Assembly: GCA_963762545.1 (NCBI GenBank)
Contig: CAVXLC010000007.1
Coordinates: 62,001-126,000 of the forward strand
Origin: JABFSM01 sp963762545
Lineage (GTDB): Bacteria > Gemmatimonadota > Gemmatimonadetes > Gemmatimonadales > GWC2-71-9
Length of the DNA stretch: 64,000 nt
Reading direction: 5' to 3'
The notes under the pieces were generated by a model. The model had not been told where the DNA came from, ran no database searches, and saw only the letters and a program-made list of their open reading frames with translations. The translations under genes and the position numbers were made by a program. The stretch's first letter is position 1; every line of letters begins with the position of its first letter. This document shows positions 9,498-18,782 of the stretch, piece after piece.

Positions 9498-10049
9498 TTA
9501 CCGGCCCGCCTCGCCCGCCACCAGCGTCAGCGCGGCCACCAGCGTCTCCTCGTCCCGCGGCCCATCGTACCGGATTCCGTCGATGAACAGCGTCGGGGTA
9601 CCATTCACACCGCTCCGGACCCCACCCATGAACGACTCCCGGACCCGCTCGCGGTACCGCGCCTCGTCCAGGTCGTTCAGCACCACCTCTCCCTGTGCGC
9701 CGGCCTGGTCGGCGTACCGGGCCAGGTCGTCGTATTGCAGCGCGCGCTGGTGCTCGAACAGCAGGTCGTGCATGCGCCAGAACGCCTTCGGCCCACCCTG
9801 CGCCGCGACCGATTCAGAGGCCTCCGCGGCGGACTCGGCGTGGAGATGCGACTCGGCAATCGGGAAGTGGCGAAACACGAAGCGAATGCGAGGGCCGAGG
9901 CGCTGCTGAACCCGCTTGAGGATCGGATAAGCCGCCCCGCAGTACGGACACTCGAAGTCCCCGTATTCGACCAGGGTGACCTCCGCATCCTCACCTCCCT
10001 GCACGTGGTCCTCGGGCCCGACCGCTGGCTTCAGATGGAGCGCGCTCAT
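9498..10049 (-). CDS. DsbA-family thioredoxin-fold oxidoreductase
   Basis: A 183-residue thioredoxin-fold protein with the redox motif CPYC in YGDFECPYCGAAYP (residues ~35-38), a helical insertion typical of DsbA, and the cis-proline loop GTPTLFIDG near residue 150. There is no signal peptide, so it resembles the cytoplasmic DsbA-like proteins often found fused to or near NhaA, rather than periplasmic DsbA. Its start overlaps the end of the peroxiredoxin gene by four bases (ATGA). The two are therefore one operon and probably share a thiol-peroxide detoxification role. Confidence 0.88.
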   Translation of the reverse strand: MSALHLKPAVGPEDHVQGGEDAEVTLVEYGDFECPYCGAAYPILKRVQQRLGPRIRFVFRHFPIAESHLHAESAAEASESVAAQGGPKAFWRMHDLLFEHQRALQYDDLARYADQAGAQGEVVLNDLDEARYRERVRESFMGGVRSGVNGTPTLFIDGIRYDGPRDEETLVAALTLVAGEAGR

Positions 10050-10546
10050 CGGGCGCTCCGCGCGACGGCGGCCTCCGGCTCGACCAGCTGCTCCAGCGCC
10101 TCGAGGATCCCATCGGCGCCCGGATTCACCTCGACCGGCGAGACGTAGCTCCAGCGGATCAGGCCGTCTCTGTCGATCACGAAGAGTGCCCGCTCGCTGG
10201 TGCCCTCGCGATGGTTATACGCCCCGTAGGCGCGCGACACCGCGCCCTTGGGCTCGAAATCGGCCAGCACGGTGAGCTTCAGGTTGCGGGCCTCGGTGAA
10301 TGCCGTGTGGCACCAGGGCCCGTCGACCGAGATGGCGATCACCTCGGCACCGAGGCGGTCCCACTCGGAGCGGAGAGCATTGTAGAGCGCCAGCTGATCC
10401 CCACAGACCGGACTCCAGTCCGCGGGGTAGAAGACCAGTACCACCGGCCACCCCCGAAACTCCGCGAGGGAGACCGGCCTGCCCGGCCCAGCGGCCAGGG
10501 TGAAATCCGGGGCCGGCGTACCGGGGGGAAGCAGTGTAGAGGGCAT
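10046..10546 (-). CDS. Peroxiredoxin of the AhpC/TSA family
   Basis: A 166-residue peroxiredoxin with the layout PDFTLAA...VVLVFYPADWSPVCGDQL. The peroxidatic cysteine sits at the start of the first helix (WSPVC), and an arginine-bearing strand follows later. The resolving cysteine position is unclear, since a second Cys occurs in DGPWCHTAF. Start 10546 (MPSTLLPPGTPAPDF) matches the family start; the frame continues upstream to 10729 but without similarity. It is the first gene of a translationally coupled pair with the DsbA-like protein, which could recycle it. Confidence 0.88.
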   Translation of the reverse strand: MPSTLLPPGTPAPDFTLAAGPGRPVSLAEFRGWPVVLVFYPADWSPVCGDQLALYNALRSEWDRLGAEVIAISVDGPWCHTAFTEARNLKLTVLADFEPKGAVSRAYGAYNHREGTSERALFVIDRDGLIRWSYVSPVEVNPGADGILEALEQLVEPEAAVARSAR

Positions 10547-10637
10547 GGCGTGCCTGAGCCTCCAGTGAAAGAAGAGTCCTGTTATCGAGAAGGCCGTCGA
10601 CCGGGGTCCGGCCTGCGCCGACCCCCGGCCCCATCGG

Positions 10638-11396
10638 CTAGCGCGCCGGGACCAGCGAGTGGTTGAGCCAGTCTTCCAACCGGGTCTCGGCGAGTCTGGC
10701 GTTTTCGCCGGGCAGCAGGGTGCGCTCACCCAGTAGTGCGCCGAAGTAGCGCGCCTGCGGATCCGCGATCACTTCGCGGGGATCGTTGCGCTCCTTGAGG
10801 CCCCGCCGGATGAGCTCGTCGAGACGAAACTGCTGGGGCCCCGCCACTTCGACGGTGCCGTTGATCGGAGGTCCCACGCAGACTCGGCCCACGGCCTTCG
10901 CGACATCGTCGGCGGCCATGGGCTGAATCAGCACCGGCGCGAGCCGCACGGTGGTGCCGACGGTCGCCGCGTCGGCGATGCTCTTGATGAACTCGAAGAA
11001 CTGGGTGGCGTGGACGATCGAGTACGGGATCTGTGACTTCCTGATCAGCTTCTCCTGCGCGATCTTGGCGCGGAAGTAGCCGCTCTCGAGGAGGCGTTCG
11101 GTCCCCACGACCGACAGCGCGACGTGATGGCCTACGCCCGCCGCTGCTTCCGCGGCCAGGAGGTTACCGGTCGAGGTTTCGAAGAACTTCAGCACCGCCG
11201 CGTCCTCGAAGGAGGGGGAGTTCGACACGTCCACGACCACAGCGGCGCCGGCGAGGGCTTCCGCCAGACCCTGGCCGGTGAGCGTGTTGACCCCCGTGTC
11301 CGGAGACGCCGCCACCGCCTGGTGGCCCTGTTCACGAAGCTTGCCGACGAGCTTGGAGCCGATCAGTCCGGTTCCTCCAATGATCACGATCTTCAT
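10638..11396 (-). CDS. NmrA/atypical short-chain dehydrogenase-like NAD(P)-binding protein
   Basis: A 252-residue Rossmann-fold protein that begins with the dinucleotide-binding motif GGTGLIGSK right at the N-terminus. It continues with VVVDVSNSPSFED and HVALSVVGTERL strands and an active-site-like region (YFRAKIAQEKLI) in which the classical YxxxK is reduced to Y...K. This is the pattern of NmrA-like and atypical SDR proteins, which act as redox sensors or reductases. It follows the DUF1579-like gene with a 36-bp gap and may be co-transcribed with it. Confidence 0.85.
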   Translation of the reverse strand: MKIVIIGGTGLIGSKLVGKLREQGHQAVAASPDTGVNTLTGQGLAEALAGAAVVVDVSNSPSFEDAAVLKFFETSTGNLLAAEAAAGVGHHVALSVVGTERLLESGYFRAKIAQEKLIRKSQIPYSIVHATQFFEFIKSIADAATVGTTVRLAPVLIQPMAADDVAKAVGRVCVGPPINGTVEVAGPQQFRLDELIRRGLKERNDPREVIADPQARYFGALLGERTLLPGENARLAETRLEDWLNHSLVPAR

Positions 11397-11432
11397 GGTC
11401 TGTCCTCTGCGTTCTGGAAAGTGGTCGCGGTC

Positions 11433-11936
11433 TTACTCCGCTATCCGGTGGAACACGCCGTAGAAATGCACTTGCCACGAGCGCCCGGCATCGGCCGACG
11501 TCTGCCATCGCTCTTCCACCGCGCCGTCGCTCCTGGGTGACCAGGCCACCCGATGCATCCGCGCGCCATCCGCCTGGTAGTCCTTTCCCGTCATCACCAT
11601 GGCCGCGCCGTCCCGTTCGCCTTCGAGCGTCAGCACCACGCCGCCGGAATCGAGAAAGTCCCGATGCCAGCGCCGGCGCTTCGGCTGGTACCCGATGACG
11701 CCCAGGCTCTCACCGGCGCTGCCCACGCCCTGCCAGGTTTCGATCAACACGCACCCGCCGTACCCCTTCGAAACGGTGGCGGTCCCGATCACCTGGCCCG
11801 AGGAATCACGGACCAGCCAATTGCCGATGACGAAGTCGAACTCGTGATGCCGCGCGGTCGCGCACGACTCGTCATGACGCCCCTCCGCGGCGGACACGAG
11901 CGCCGCGGAGAGCATGACCGCCTGTACTGGTCGCAT
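11433..11936 (-). CDS. Secreted DUF1579-like protein (second copy)
   Basis: A 167-residue protein. The start at 11936 opens a short signal peptide (MRPVQAVMLSAALVSAAEG). The mature part shows HHEFDFVIGNWLV, GCVLIETWQG and WQTSADAGRSWQVHF, which match position by position the segments FDFWVGTF, GCVFVERW and FSTSADSGKTW of the protein at 4446-4994. The two are paralogs in a lipocalin-like family. The gene sits 8 bp after an exported alpha/beta hydrolase, probably in one operon. Confidence 0.68.
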   Translation of the reverse strand: MRPVQAVMLSAALVSAAEGRHDESCATARHHEFDFVIGNWLVRDSSGQVIGTATVSKGYGGCVLIETWQGVGSAGESLGVIGYQPKRRRWHRDFLDSGGVVLTLEGERDGAAMVMTGKDYQADGARMHRVAWSPRSDGAVEERWQTSADAGRSWQVHFYGVFHRIAE

Positions 11937-11944
11937 GACGCCGC

Positions 11945-12733
11945 TCACGGGTTGCCGGCGAGAGTGCTTGCTCCTTTCGCCGCGTCGATGATGACGGCGG
12001 CGACTTCCTTGGGCCGCGACAGCATCGGCACGTGCCCGGACGGAAGGGTCGTCGTCTTCGCCTTGATGCGCTTGGCAATGGCCAGCTCGTAGTCCGCCGG
12101 CAGGATGCGGTCGTTCACGGCAATGAACCAGGACGGCTTGGTCTTCCACGCCGCGTGCGGCACCGTCTCGGCGAGGGCGGCCGAATTCCAGGGGCCCTGG
12201 GTCGCGTAGACCAGGGCCCGCTCGCCGGCGGGAAGATCCGGCACGAAGTCCTCCTCGATGCCCTGACGGGTGAGCGACAGGTAGCCGGCCGAATCGGGTT
12301 TCATGTGTCCGAGCCCGGGCGTGGGCGGGTACGGCTTGAGCACGTCGTTGGCCGCCTGACCGTCCTCGGGGACGATGGCCGCGATATACACGAGGCCCAC
12401 CACCTTGGGGTCGTTGCCCGCCTCGCTGACCGCCATCCCGCCCCAGGAATGTCCGACCAGAATCACCGGCCCATCCTGCAGGGCAATCGCCCGCTTGGTG
12501 GCCTCGACGTCCGCGGCCAGCGACGAGAGCGGGTTCTGCACTGCGGTGACCCGGAAGCCCTGGGCCTCGAGCAGCGGAATCACCTTGGCGTAGCTCGAGC
12601 CATCCGCGAAGGCGCCGTGCACCAGGACGATGTTCCGCACCGGGGACGGTGTGACTGCCGGGTGCGGCCGCGCCGGGCTGCCTCCCAGAAGGGAAGCCAC
12701 GGCCAGCGGAGCGATCAGAAATCCCTTGAACAT
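11945..12733 (-). CDS. Exported alpha/beta hydrolase
   Basis: A 262-residue alpha/beta hydrolase with an N-terminal signal sequence (start 12733, MFKGFLIAPLAVASLLGG). The oxyanion strand is VLVHGAFADGSSYAK, the nucleophile elbow GHSWGG, the acid probably the Asp of NDRILP, and the catalytic His that of SGHVPML. This is the pattern of small salicylate-esterase or hydroxynitrile-lyase-like hydrolases common in soil bacteria. It lies between the HD protein and the DUF1579-like gene on the same strand. Confidence 0.85.
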   Translation of the reverse strand: MFKGFLIAPLAVASLLGGSPARPHPAVTPSPVRNIVLVHGAFADGSSYAKVIPLLEAQGFRVTAVQNPLSSLAADVEATKRAIALQDGPVILVGHSWGGMAVSEAGNDPKVVGLVYIAAIVPEDGQAANDVLKPYPPTPGLGHMKPDSAGYLSLTRQGIEEDFVPDLPAGERALVYATQGPWNSAALAETVPHAAWKTKPSWFIAVNDRILPADYELAIAKRIKAKTTTLPSGHVPMLSRPKEVAAVIIDAAKGASTLAGNP

Positions 12734-12778
12734 TGTGGTCTCCTTGTGCTGTCGATGGTTTTGTGAGTCTCTCACGGC

Positions 12779-13447
12779 CTACTCCTCGAATCGAGACTTC
12801 ATCAGGAAATCCACCGTGGACGGCCGCTGGTAGCCCGGCACAAATCGCTCCCCGAAGTCGGCCGCGAAATTGTCGTAGGTGGTGTCCGGCTTGATGCTGA
12901 CGATGCGGCAGACCGCGTCCTTGAAGCGCCGCTTCATCTCGAGGCGGGGAAATGCGGCGAGGATGCTCTTCATGTCGTTCGGCGGGATCCGCTCGTACTG
13001 GAATCCGAATTCCACGCCGATCCCGGCCGTGCAGAGCGCGACTTCCGGTTCCTTGTGCAGGCCGATCGAGGGGGTGGAATTCAAGGCGACACTGTCCCAG
13101 ATCAGCCGCGCGCGGTCATCGTCGAGACCGTGCTCCCGCGCGAACGCCCGCGCCGCGTCGGCGCCTTCGATCTCGAAGCGCTTGGGACCCGTGAAACTGG
13201 GGGTCAGCCCGAGGTCGTGCAGCAGCGAGCCGATGGCGACGACTTCCGCGTCGTGGGCGGTGCCCTGGAGCTGTCCCAGCCGGACCGCGAACAGCCACGA
13301 CCGGACGGCATGGTTGAAGAGATACGGTTCGGAATGGGTCCGGACCTGCTCCAGGGCGCGGGCGATGAGCGGCGTGTCGCTCACCGTGATGCCACCCAGG
13401 ACCCGGGTCTTGCCGCTCATGATGGCCGGCGCGGCGGTCGGCGCCAT
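12779..13447 (-). CDS. HD-domain hydrolase (cyanamide hydratase-like)
   Basis: A 222-residue HD-domain protein. The metal-binding residues appear in NHAVRSW (first His), SLLHDLGL (the HD pair) and a later Asp in LIWDSVALNS. The SxxYLFNHxxRS..F opening and the length match the cyanamide-hydratase/HD family found in fungi and soil bacteria. Start 13447 (MAPTAAP) is two bases after the stop of the upstream haloperoxidase-like gene, so the two are tightly coupled. Its substrate cannot be deduced. Confidence 0.8.
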   Translation of the reverse strand: MAPTAAPAIMSGKTRVLGGITVSDTPLIARALEQVRTHSEPYLFNHAVRSWLFAVRLGQLQGTAHDAEVVAIGSLLHDLGLTPSFTGPKRFEIEGADAARAFAREHGLDDDRARLIWDSVALNSTPSIGLHKEPEVALCTAGIGVEFGFQYERIPPNDMKSILAAFPRLEMKRRFKDAVCRIVSIKPDTTYDNFAADFGERFVPGYQRPSTVDFLMKSRFEE

Positions 13448-13449
13448 GG

Positions 13450-14307
13450 TCAGCTCGCTCCCCGGATGAAGGCGAGCAGATCGGCGTTGACCTGATCCTG
13501 GTGCGTGGCCGTGATGCCGTGCGGCGCGCCCGGGTAGTAGATGTCCTTCGCGCCCTTGATGAGCCGGGCCGACTTCCTCGCCGAGTCCTTCACCGGAACG
13601 ATCTGGTCGTCCTCGCCGTGCAGCACCAGGGTCGGCACGTCGAATTTCTTGAGGTCCGCGGTGAAGTCCGTCTCGGAAAAGGCCTTGATGGAGTCGTAGG
13701 CGTTCTTGAGGCCGGCTTGCATGCTCCAGATCCAGAACTGGTCCAGCACGCCCTGCGACACCTTGGCGCCGGGCCGGTTGGCGCCGTAGAACTGGACGGC
13801 CAGGTCCTTGTAGAACTGGGACCGGTCCTTGATCACGCCCGCCCGCAGGCCGTCGAACACCTCGATGGGCAGGCCCTCGGGGTTGGCTGCAGTCTTGACC
13901 ATGATCGGGGGCACCGCGGCGATCAGCACCGCCTTCGCCACCCGCGACGTGCCATGGCGGCCGATGTACCGCGCCACCTCTCCTCCACCGGTGGAGTGCC
14001 CCACCAGCGTGACGCCCTCGAGATCCAGCGCCTCGATCACGGCCGCCAGATCGTCGGCGTAGCCGTTCATGTCGTTGCCCGCCGACGCCTGGCTGGACCG
14101 GCCATGGCCGCGCCGGTCGTGGGCGATCGCCCGGAAGCCGTGCTGCGCGAGGAACAGCATCTGCCCGTCCCAGGCGTCGGCGTTGAGCGGCCAGCCGTGC
14201 GAGAACGTGACCGGCGGACCCTCGCCCCAGTCCTTGTAGTAGAGCTCCACCCCGTCCTTCGTGATGATCCTGCTCTCGGTGTACTCCTTCGTGACGGTGC
14301 TGTCCAT
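13450..14307 (-). CDS. Alpha/beta hydrolase, non-heme chloroperoxidase type
   Basis: A 285-residue cytoplasmic alpha/beta hydrolase. The oxyanion loop is FSHGWPLNADAW, the strand AHDRRGHGRSSQ follows, the nucleophile elbow is GHSTGG, and the acid lies in LHGEDDQIVP and the histidine in GAPHGITATH. This is the signature set of cofactor-free haloperoxidases and perhydrolases. It heads a run of five same-strand genes (hydrolase, HD protein, exported hydrolase, DUF1579-like, NmrA-like) lying just downstream of a LuxR-type regulator gene that is now broken. Confidence 0.9.
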   Translation of the reverse strand: MDSTVTKEYTESRIITKDGVELYYKDWGEGPPVTFSHGWPLNADAWDGQMLFLAQHGFRAIAHDRRGHGRSSQASAGNDMNGYADDLAAVIEALDLEGVTLVGHSTGGGEVARYIGRHGTSRVAKAVLIAAVPPIMVKTAANPEGLPIEVFDGLRAGVIKDRSQFYKDLAVQFYGANRPGAKVSQGVLDQFWIWSMQAGLKNAYDSIKAFSETDFTADLKKFDVPTLVLHGEDDQIVPVKDSARKSARLIKGAKDIYYPGAPHGITATHQDQVNADLLAFIRGAS

Positions 14308-14375
14308 GGCTCGGCTCCTTTGGAGGTGTGACCAAAGTCGCGCCCGGGCCGCACTGCTCGCGTCCGTGGAATACC

Positions 14376-16734
14376 CTAGTCGTGTCCCTGGTCGGTGGGT
14401 CGGGGGCTGGTGGCGGCGCGGGGGTGCCTGGCTGGAATCGCTTCACGCGTTGCAGCGTGCGCCGGGTCGGCTGACCTGCCGGGGGCTCTGAGGGCGCCCC
14501 GGAGCTGCCGGCGGGAGCTGATGCCGAGCTTGGCGAACGTCTTGTGCAGGTGGTACTCGACGGTTCGGGGGCTGATGAAGAGCTGGCTGGCGATCTCCGG
14601 GTTGGTGTGGCCGTCGGCGGCGAGGCGGACGACCCGCGCTTCCTGAGTGGTGAGATCGGGCTGCATCCCGACCGTTTGTTTGCGGACGGTCGCGCCCCCT
14701 GGCGGTCGCGGCCTGGACGCCGGCTTCGATCAGCGCCAGCGCCTGGCCCGCTTCGCCGCGCCAGGCGGCCAGCACCAGCGAGGTGTAGCTGAGCCGCGCG
14801 TTGCCGGTTGCCTCGCTGATCACGTCGGCCTCTTCGACCAGGGCCGAGGCGGCGGCGAACTCCCCGGCGTGGACGTGAACCCCCGCGCGGTACGTGAGGG
14901 CGATGGGAAGCAGCGTGAGGGCGCCGGCCTCGCGAGCGACTCTGACCCCTCGATCGGCCAGCTGGTGCCAGGTCTCGTCGTCCCAGAGCTCGGGGGCGAC
15001 GCGGCACGCCAGCCAGAGCCATCGCGTCTCCTCCTCCCGGCGTTCATCCCCGCTCCGGAATGCCAGCAGGGCGCGCTGGAGCGCCGGGATCCCGGCCACG
15101 CTGCCCTCGGTGAATCGGGTGACCAGGCCGTTCAGCAGGAGGTCGATCGCCCGAGGCGGCCGCAGCAGCGACCCCTCCCGCGCCGCGGCGCGGGAGGTCA
15201 GGGCCGTCTCTCGTACTCCGGGATCACGAATGAGCCGTCCGGCGAAAATGGCCGCCCCGAGGGCCTCGAGATATGTCTCCCGCGCCAACCCGTCGTCGAG
15301 CCCTTCGAGTCGCTTGGCCGCGGCGAGCAGCATCGGCGGAGCGTCACTCCCGCGCCTCCGGGCAAAGGCGATCTGGGCCCGTACCCGCGCCAGCCGCGCC
15401 CGCTGGAGCTCGTCCAGCGGGCCCATCTCCGCGGCCGCCAGGAGTTGATCCGCCGCCTCCGGCGATCCGGCTTCGAAATGGGCCTGGGCAGCGGCCAGGG
15501 CGCGCGCGCCGCGCCGGGAAGGATCCAGAGTCAGCTCGGTCGCCCGCGCGAGAAACGCCGCGGCCGCGGCGTCCCCGCCGCGGCTGCGGGCCCGGTCCGC
15601 CGAACGTTCCAGCTCGTCGGCCACGACTTCTTCGGGCCCGGCCGCCGCCTGGGCTCGATGCCACGCCCGGCGGTCGGGATCGGCGCCCGGATCGGTCGCT
15701 TCGGCCAGCGCGCGATGAATCTCCTGGCGCTCCGAAAACGCCGCCGCGCAGTAGACCGCCGACCGCACCAGCGGATGGCGAAACCGCACCCGAGCCCCGA
15801 TCTCGATCAGCCCCGATGCGGTCGCGGGCACCGCGGCGTCCGCTCCGATCCCGAGCCGCTTGGCGGCGCGCCACAGCAGGGTCACGTCGCCCACCGGCTC
15901 GGCGGCCGCCGTCAAGAGAAGGTGTTGCGTCTCAATGGGGAGCGAATGCAGGCGCCGGAGGAAGCTCCGCTCGATGCGGCCCGCCAGCGGCCCCGAGTCG
16001 GGTAGGGCGAACCCGCCGGCCAGCTCGGCCACCGTCAGCCCCCGGGTCAGCTCCAGCAGGGCGAGCGGGTTGCCGCGGGTCTCCGCGACGATCCGGTCCC
16101 GTACCAGCTCGTCCAGTCGCCCCGGGATCGCCGAGTCCAGCAGCGCGCGGGCATCGGCGTCATTCAAGCCCCTGACCACCAGCTCCGGAAGCCCCGCCAG
16201 CTCCAGCACCTCGCTGGGATCGCGCACCGCGAACACCAGGCCGACCGATTCCGCCAGGAGGCGGCGCGCAACGAACGCGAGGATTTGGGCGGAGGCGCGA
16301 TCGATCCACTGCAGGTCATCGACAACGCAGACCAGCGGCTGGTCCTCAGCCACAGCCGACAACAAGCCCAGCACCGCCAGACCCACCAGAAAACGATCCG
16401 GCGCGTCCCCGGCGCTCAGGCCGAAGGCCGTCGCAATCGCCTCGCGCTGCGGGCCCGGCAGGCGATCCAGCCGGTCCAGCATCGGCGCGCAGAGCTGGTG
16501 CAGGCCGGCGAATGCGAGCTCCATCTCCGACTCGACGCCCGCCGATCGCGCGATGCGGCAGGTTGACGCCCGGGCCGCCAGGTAGTCCAGCAACGCGGTC
16601 TTGCCGGCCCCTGCTTCGCCGCGCAAGACCAGCACCTGACTCTGGTCGGCCCGCACGCCTTCCAGCACGCGATCAAGCGTGGCGCACTCGTTGCGCCGCC
16701 CGTGCAAGCCTGGCTCACGTTGGACAATGGACAT
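14376..16734 (-). pseudogene. LuxR-family ATPase transcriptional regulator (LAL type), internally deleted and frameshifted
   Basis: The N-terminal part has an AAA-type NTPase with Walker A GEAGAGKTALL and Walker B VCVVDDLQWID, followed by an alpha-helical TPR-like region, as in large ATP-binding LuxR (LAL/MalT-like) regulators. The C-terminal DNA-binding helix-turn-helix (LTTQEARVVRLAADG, ISPRTVEYHLHKTF) is in another frame. The two parts meet at about 14690-14700, where AATARG is directly followed by TVRKQTVGM. Relatives known to me have roughly 150 further residues between these segments, so this looks like an out-of-frame internal deletion. Start 16734 (MSIVQREPGLHGR) fits the family. Confidence 0.78.
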
Positions 16735-16951
16735 ACCCACCGCCAGGTGGAGTCCGCACATGGACTCGTGCTGCTGTGATCGCCGGCATTGGAAAATACC
16801 GCGCAACGGCCGGATGCGTACCTGTTATGATCGGTTTTCGGGCGGGGTATGCCACACAGCCGCGTCCGCGCGGATCGTGGCGAGCTCGGTCCGGATAACT
16901 TCGCCGCGTCCGGTAACGAGCAGGTAACGCGGGGCCGATGCCGCTACACCA

Positions 16952-17599
16952 TCACGCGGCCTCCACCCGCCCCACCGTGGCATCCGGCTCGCCGAGGAAC
17001 TCCACCCACGCCTTCTTGATGCAGGGGTAGTGCTTCGCCGCCTCCACCAGATCCAGAAACGCGCGCAGATTCTCCTTGAAGCGGGCCGCGAGCTGTTCGT
17101 CGGCGAGCCCGCCGCCGTCGCCGAACGCCTTGTGGGCCTGGGCCAGTGAGAACATGTCGGGAAAGACCCTCGCGCCCAGGTGTTCCAGGGGCATGCGCAG
17201 CGACCAGAGTCCCCGGTTGCCGCCCGCCATGGACGGGGAGGCGGAGAGCAGCAGCCCGTGCCGCGCATTGAATGGCTGGGGCCGGATGCGCGACACCCAG
17301 TCGATCGCGTTCTTGAGGTGGCCCGGCATGGACGCGTTGTACTCGGGTGTGGCGATGACGAAGGCGTCACAGGCCTCGAGCCGGCGGTGCAGCTCCCGCG
17401 GACCGGGAGGGAAGCCCGACCCGGATTCGACGTCCTGGTTGTAGGATGGGCCGTCGAACTCGTTCATCGTGGCCCAGTCCACGGTGGCCCCGGCGTCCTC
17501 GAGGGTCACGCGGGCGAGCCGGGCCAGGCGGGTGTTCAGGGAATCTGCTCGCAGGGAGGCGGAGAAGAGCAGGACGCGGACGGTCGCGGGTTTGGTCAT
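16952..17599 (-). CDS. NADPH-dependent FMN reductase (flavodoxin fold)
   Basis: A 215-residue flavoprotein with the FMN phosphate-binding loop SASLRADSLNTRLAR at the N-terminus and the family hallmark PEYNASMPGHLKNAIDW around residues 84-100. Relatives (ArsH, ChrR, azoreductase group) transfer electrons from NADPH to quinones, azo dyes or metals through FMN. The last codons contain a 24-bp stretch that is repeated exactly at 5642-5665. It lies upstream of the broken LuxR gene and next to an aldo/keto reductase. Confidence 0.9.
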   Translation of the reverse strand: MTKPATVRVLLFSASLRADSLNTRLARLARVTLEDAGATVDWATMNEFDGPSYNQDVESGSGFPPGPRELHRRLEACDAFVIATPEYNASMPGHLKNAIDWVSRIRPQPFNARHGLLLSASPSMAGGNRGLWSLRMPLEHLGARVFPDMFSLAQAHKAFGDGGGLADEQLAARFKENLRAFLDLVEAAKHYPCIKKAWVEFLGEPDATVGRVEAA

Positions 17600-17695
17600 G
17601 GGATCACCTTCTGCAGCGTGGGGTCACGGCGGGGACCCCTGAAGATAGAAGCAAAGAGCACCACACGCCGTATGTGTGGCGAAGAGCGCGCACCC

Positions 17696-18685
17696 TCAGC
17701 GATCGACCATCCGCTCCGAGCCCTCGGAGTACCGGTGCCCCTGGACCGGGATCCCCGCCACCACGCGGTCGATCTCCTGGAGATCTCCGGGCGTGAGCGT
17801 AACGGCGGCCGCGCCGAGGTTCTCCTCCAGGCGGTGCAGCTTGGTGGTGCCCGGGATCGGCACGATCCAGGGCTTCTGCGCCAGGACCCACGCCAGCGCG
17901 ATCTGCGCCGGCGTCGCGGCCTTCTTCGCCGCGATCCGGCCCACCAGGTCCACCACCGCCTGATTCGCCTTCCGGTTCTCCGGCGTGAAGCGCGGCACCG
18001 AGGCGCGGAAGTCGTCGCTTGCGAAGGTGGTGGTCTCATCGATCTTGCCCGTAAGGAACCCCCGGCCCAGGGGGCTGAACGGAACCAGGCCGATGCCGAG
18101 CTCCTCGAGGACCGGGAACGTCTTCGACTCCGGCTCGCGCCACCAGAGCGAGTATTCGCTCTGGAGCGCGGTGACCGGCTGGACCGCGTGGGCGCGACGG
18201 ATGGTCTGCGCCCCGGCCTCCGAGAGCCCGAAGCGCTTCACCTTCCCCTCCCGGATCAGCTCCTTCACCGTCCCCGCGACCTCCTCGATCGGGACGTTCG
18301 GGTCGACCCGATGCTGGTAGTAGAGGTCGATGGCGTCTACCCTGAGACGCTTGAGCGAGCCTTCGGTCATCCGGCGGATGTATTCGGGCCGGCTGTTGAG
18401 AGTGCGGCCCTTGGGCTCGGTGTCGAAGTCGCAGCCGAACTTGGTGGCGATCGTCACCTGGCCCCGGAACGGGGCGAGGGCCTCGCCCACCAGCTCCTCG
18501 TTGGTGAAGGGGCCGTAGACCTGTGCGGTGTCGAAGAGGGTGACGCCCCGCTCCACGGCGGCCCGAAGGAGGCGAATCCCCTCGTCCCGGTCGACCGCCG
18601 GCCCGTAGCCGAAGCTCAGCCCCATGGCGCCGTAGCCGATCGCCGAGACCGAAAGCCCGCTCTTTCCCAGGGTGCGCTGTTGCAT
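17696..18685 (-). CDS. Aldo/keto reductase
   Basis: A 329-residue TIM-barrel aldo/keto reductase. The catalytic tetrad can be placed: Asp in LFDTAQVYG, Tyr in the same motif, Lys in IATKFG and His in YYQHRVD. The NADPH-binding C-terminal part is PIPGTTKLHRLEENLGA. The subfamily is that of YakC or perakine-reductase-like enzymes. Start 18685 (MQQRTLGKSG) removes an unconserved 36-residue extension. The upstream region is shared with the divergent small gene at 18783. Confidence 0.93.
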   Translation of the reverse strand: MQQRTLGKSGLSVSAIGYGAMGLSFGYGPAVDRDEGIRLLRAAVERGVTLFDTAQVYGPFTNEELVGEALAPFRGQVTIATKFGCDFDTEPKGRTLNSRPEYIRRMTEGSLKRLRVDAIDLYYQHRVDPNVPIEEVAGTVKELIREGKVKRFGLSEAGAQTIRRAHAVQPVTALQSEYSLWWREPESKTFPVLEELGIGLVPFSPLGRGFLTGKIDETTTFASDDFRASVPRFTPENRKANQAVVDLVGRIAAKKAATPAQIALAWVLAQKPWIVPIPGTTKLHRLEENLGAAAVTLTPGDLQEIDRVVAGIPVQGHRYSEGSERMVDR

Positions 18686-18782
18686 GGCCGGCTCCACTCG
18701 ATGTCGTGGGATCGAACTTAACCCCCCTTGCGCCCGAGCTTTGGTCCCCGGGTAGCTTGCCGTCCCCGCGCAAGGAATCCCG

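Noticed and set aside
12779..15022. A long minus-strand reading frame of 747 codons
   Set aside because: Only its C-terminal part (from 13447) is the HD-domain protein. The rest is an out-of-frame reading of the haloperoxidase and LuxR genes, composed of Arg/Gly/Ala shadow sequence.
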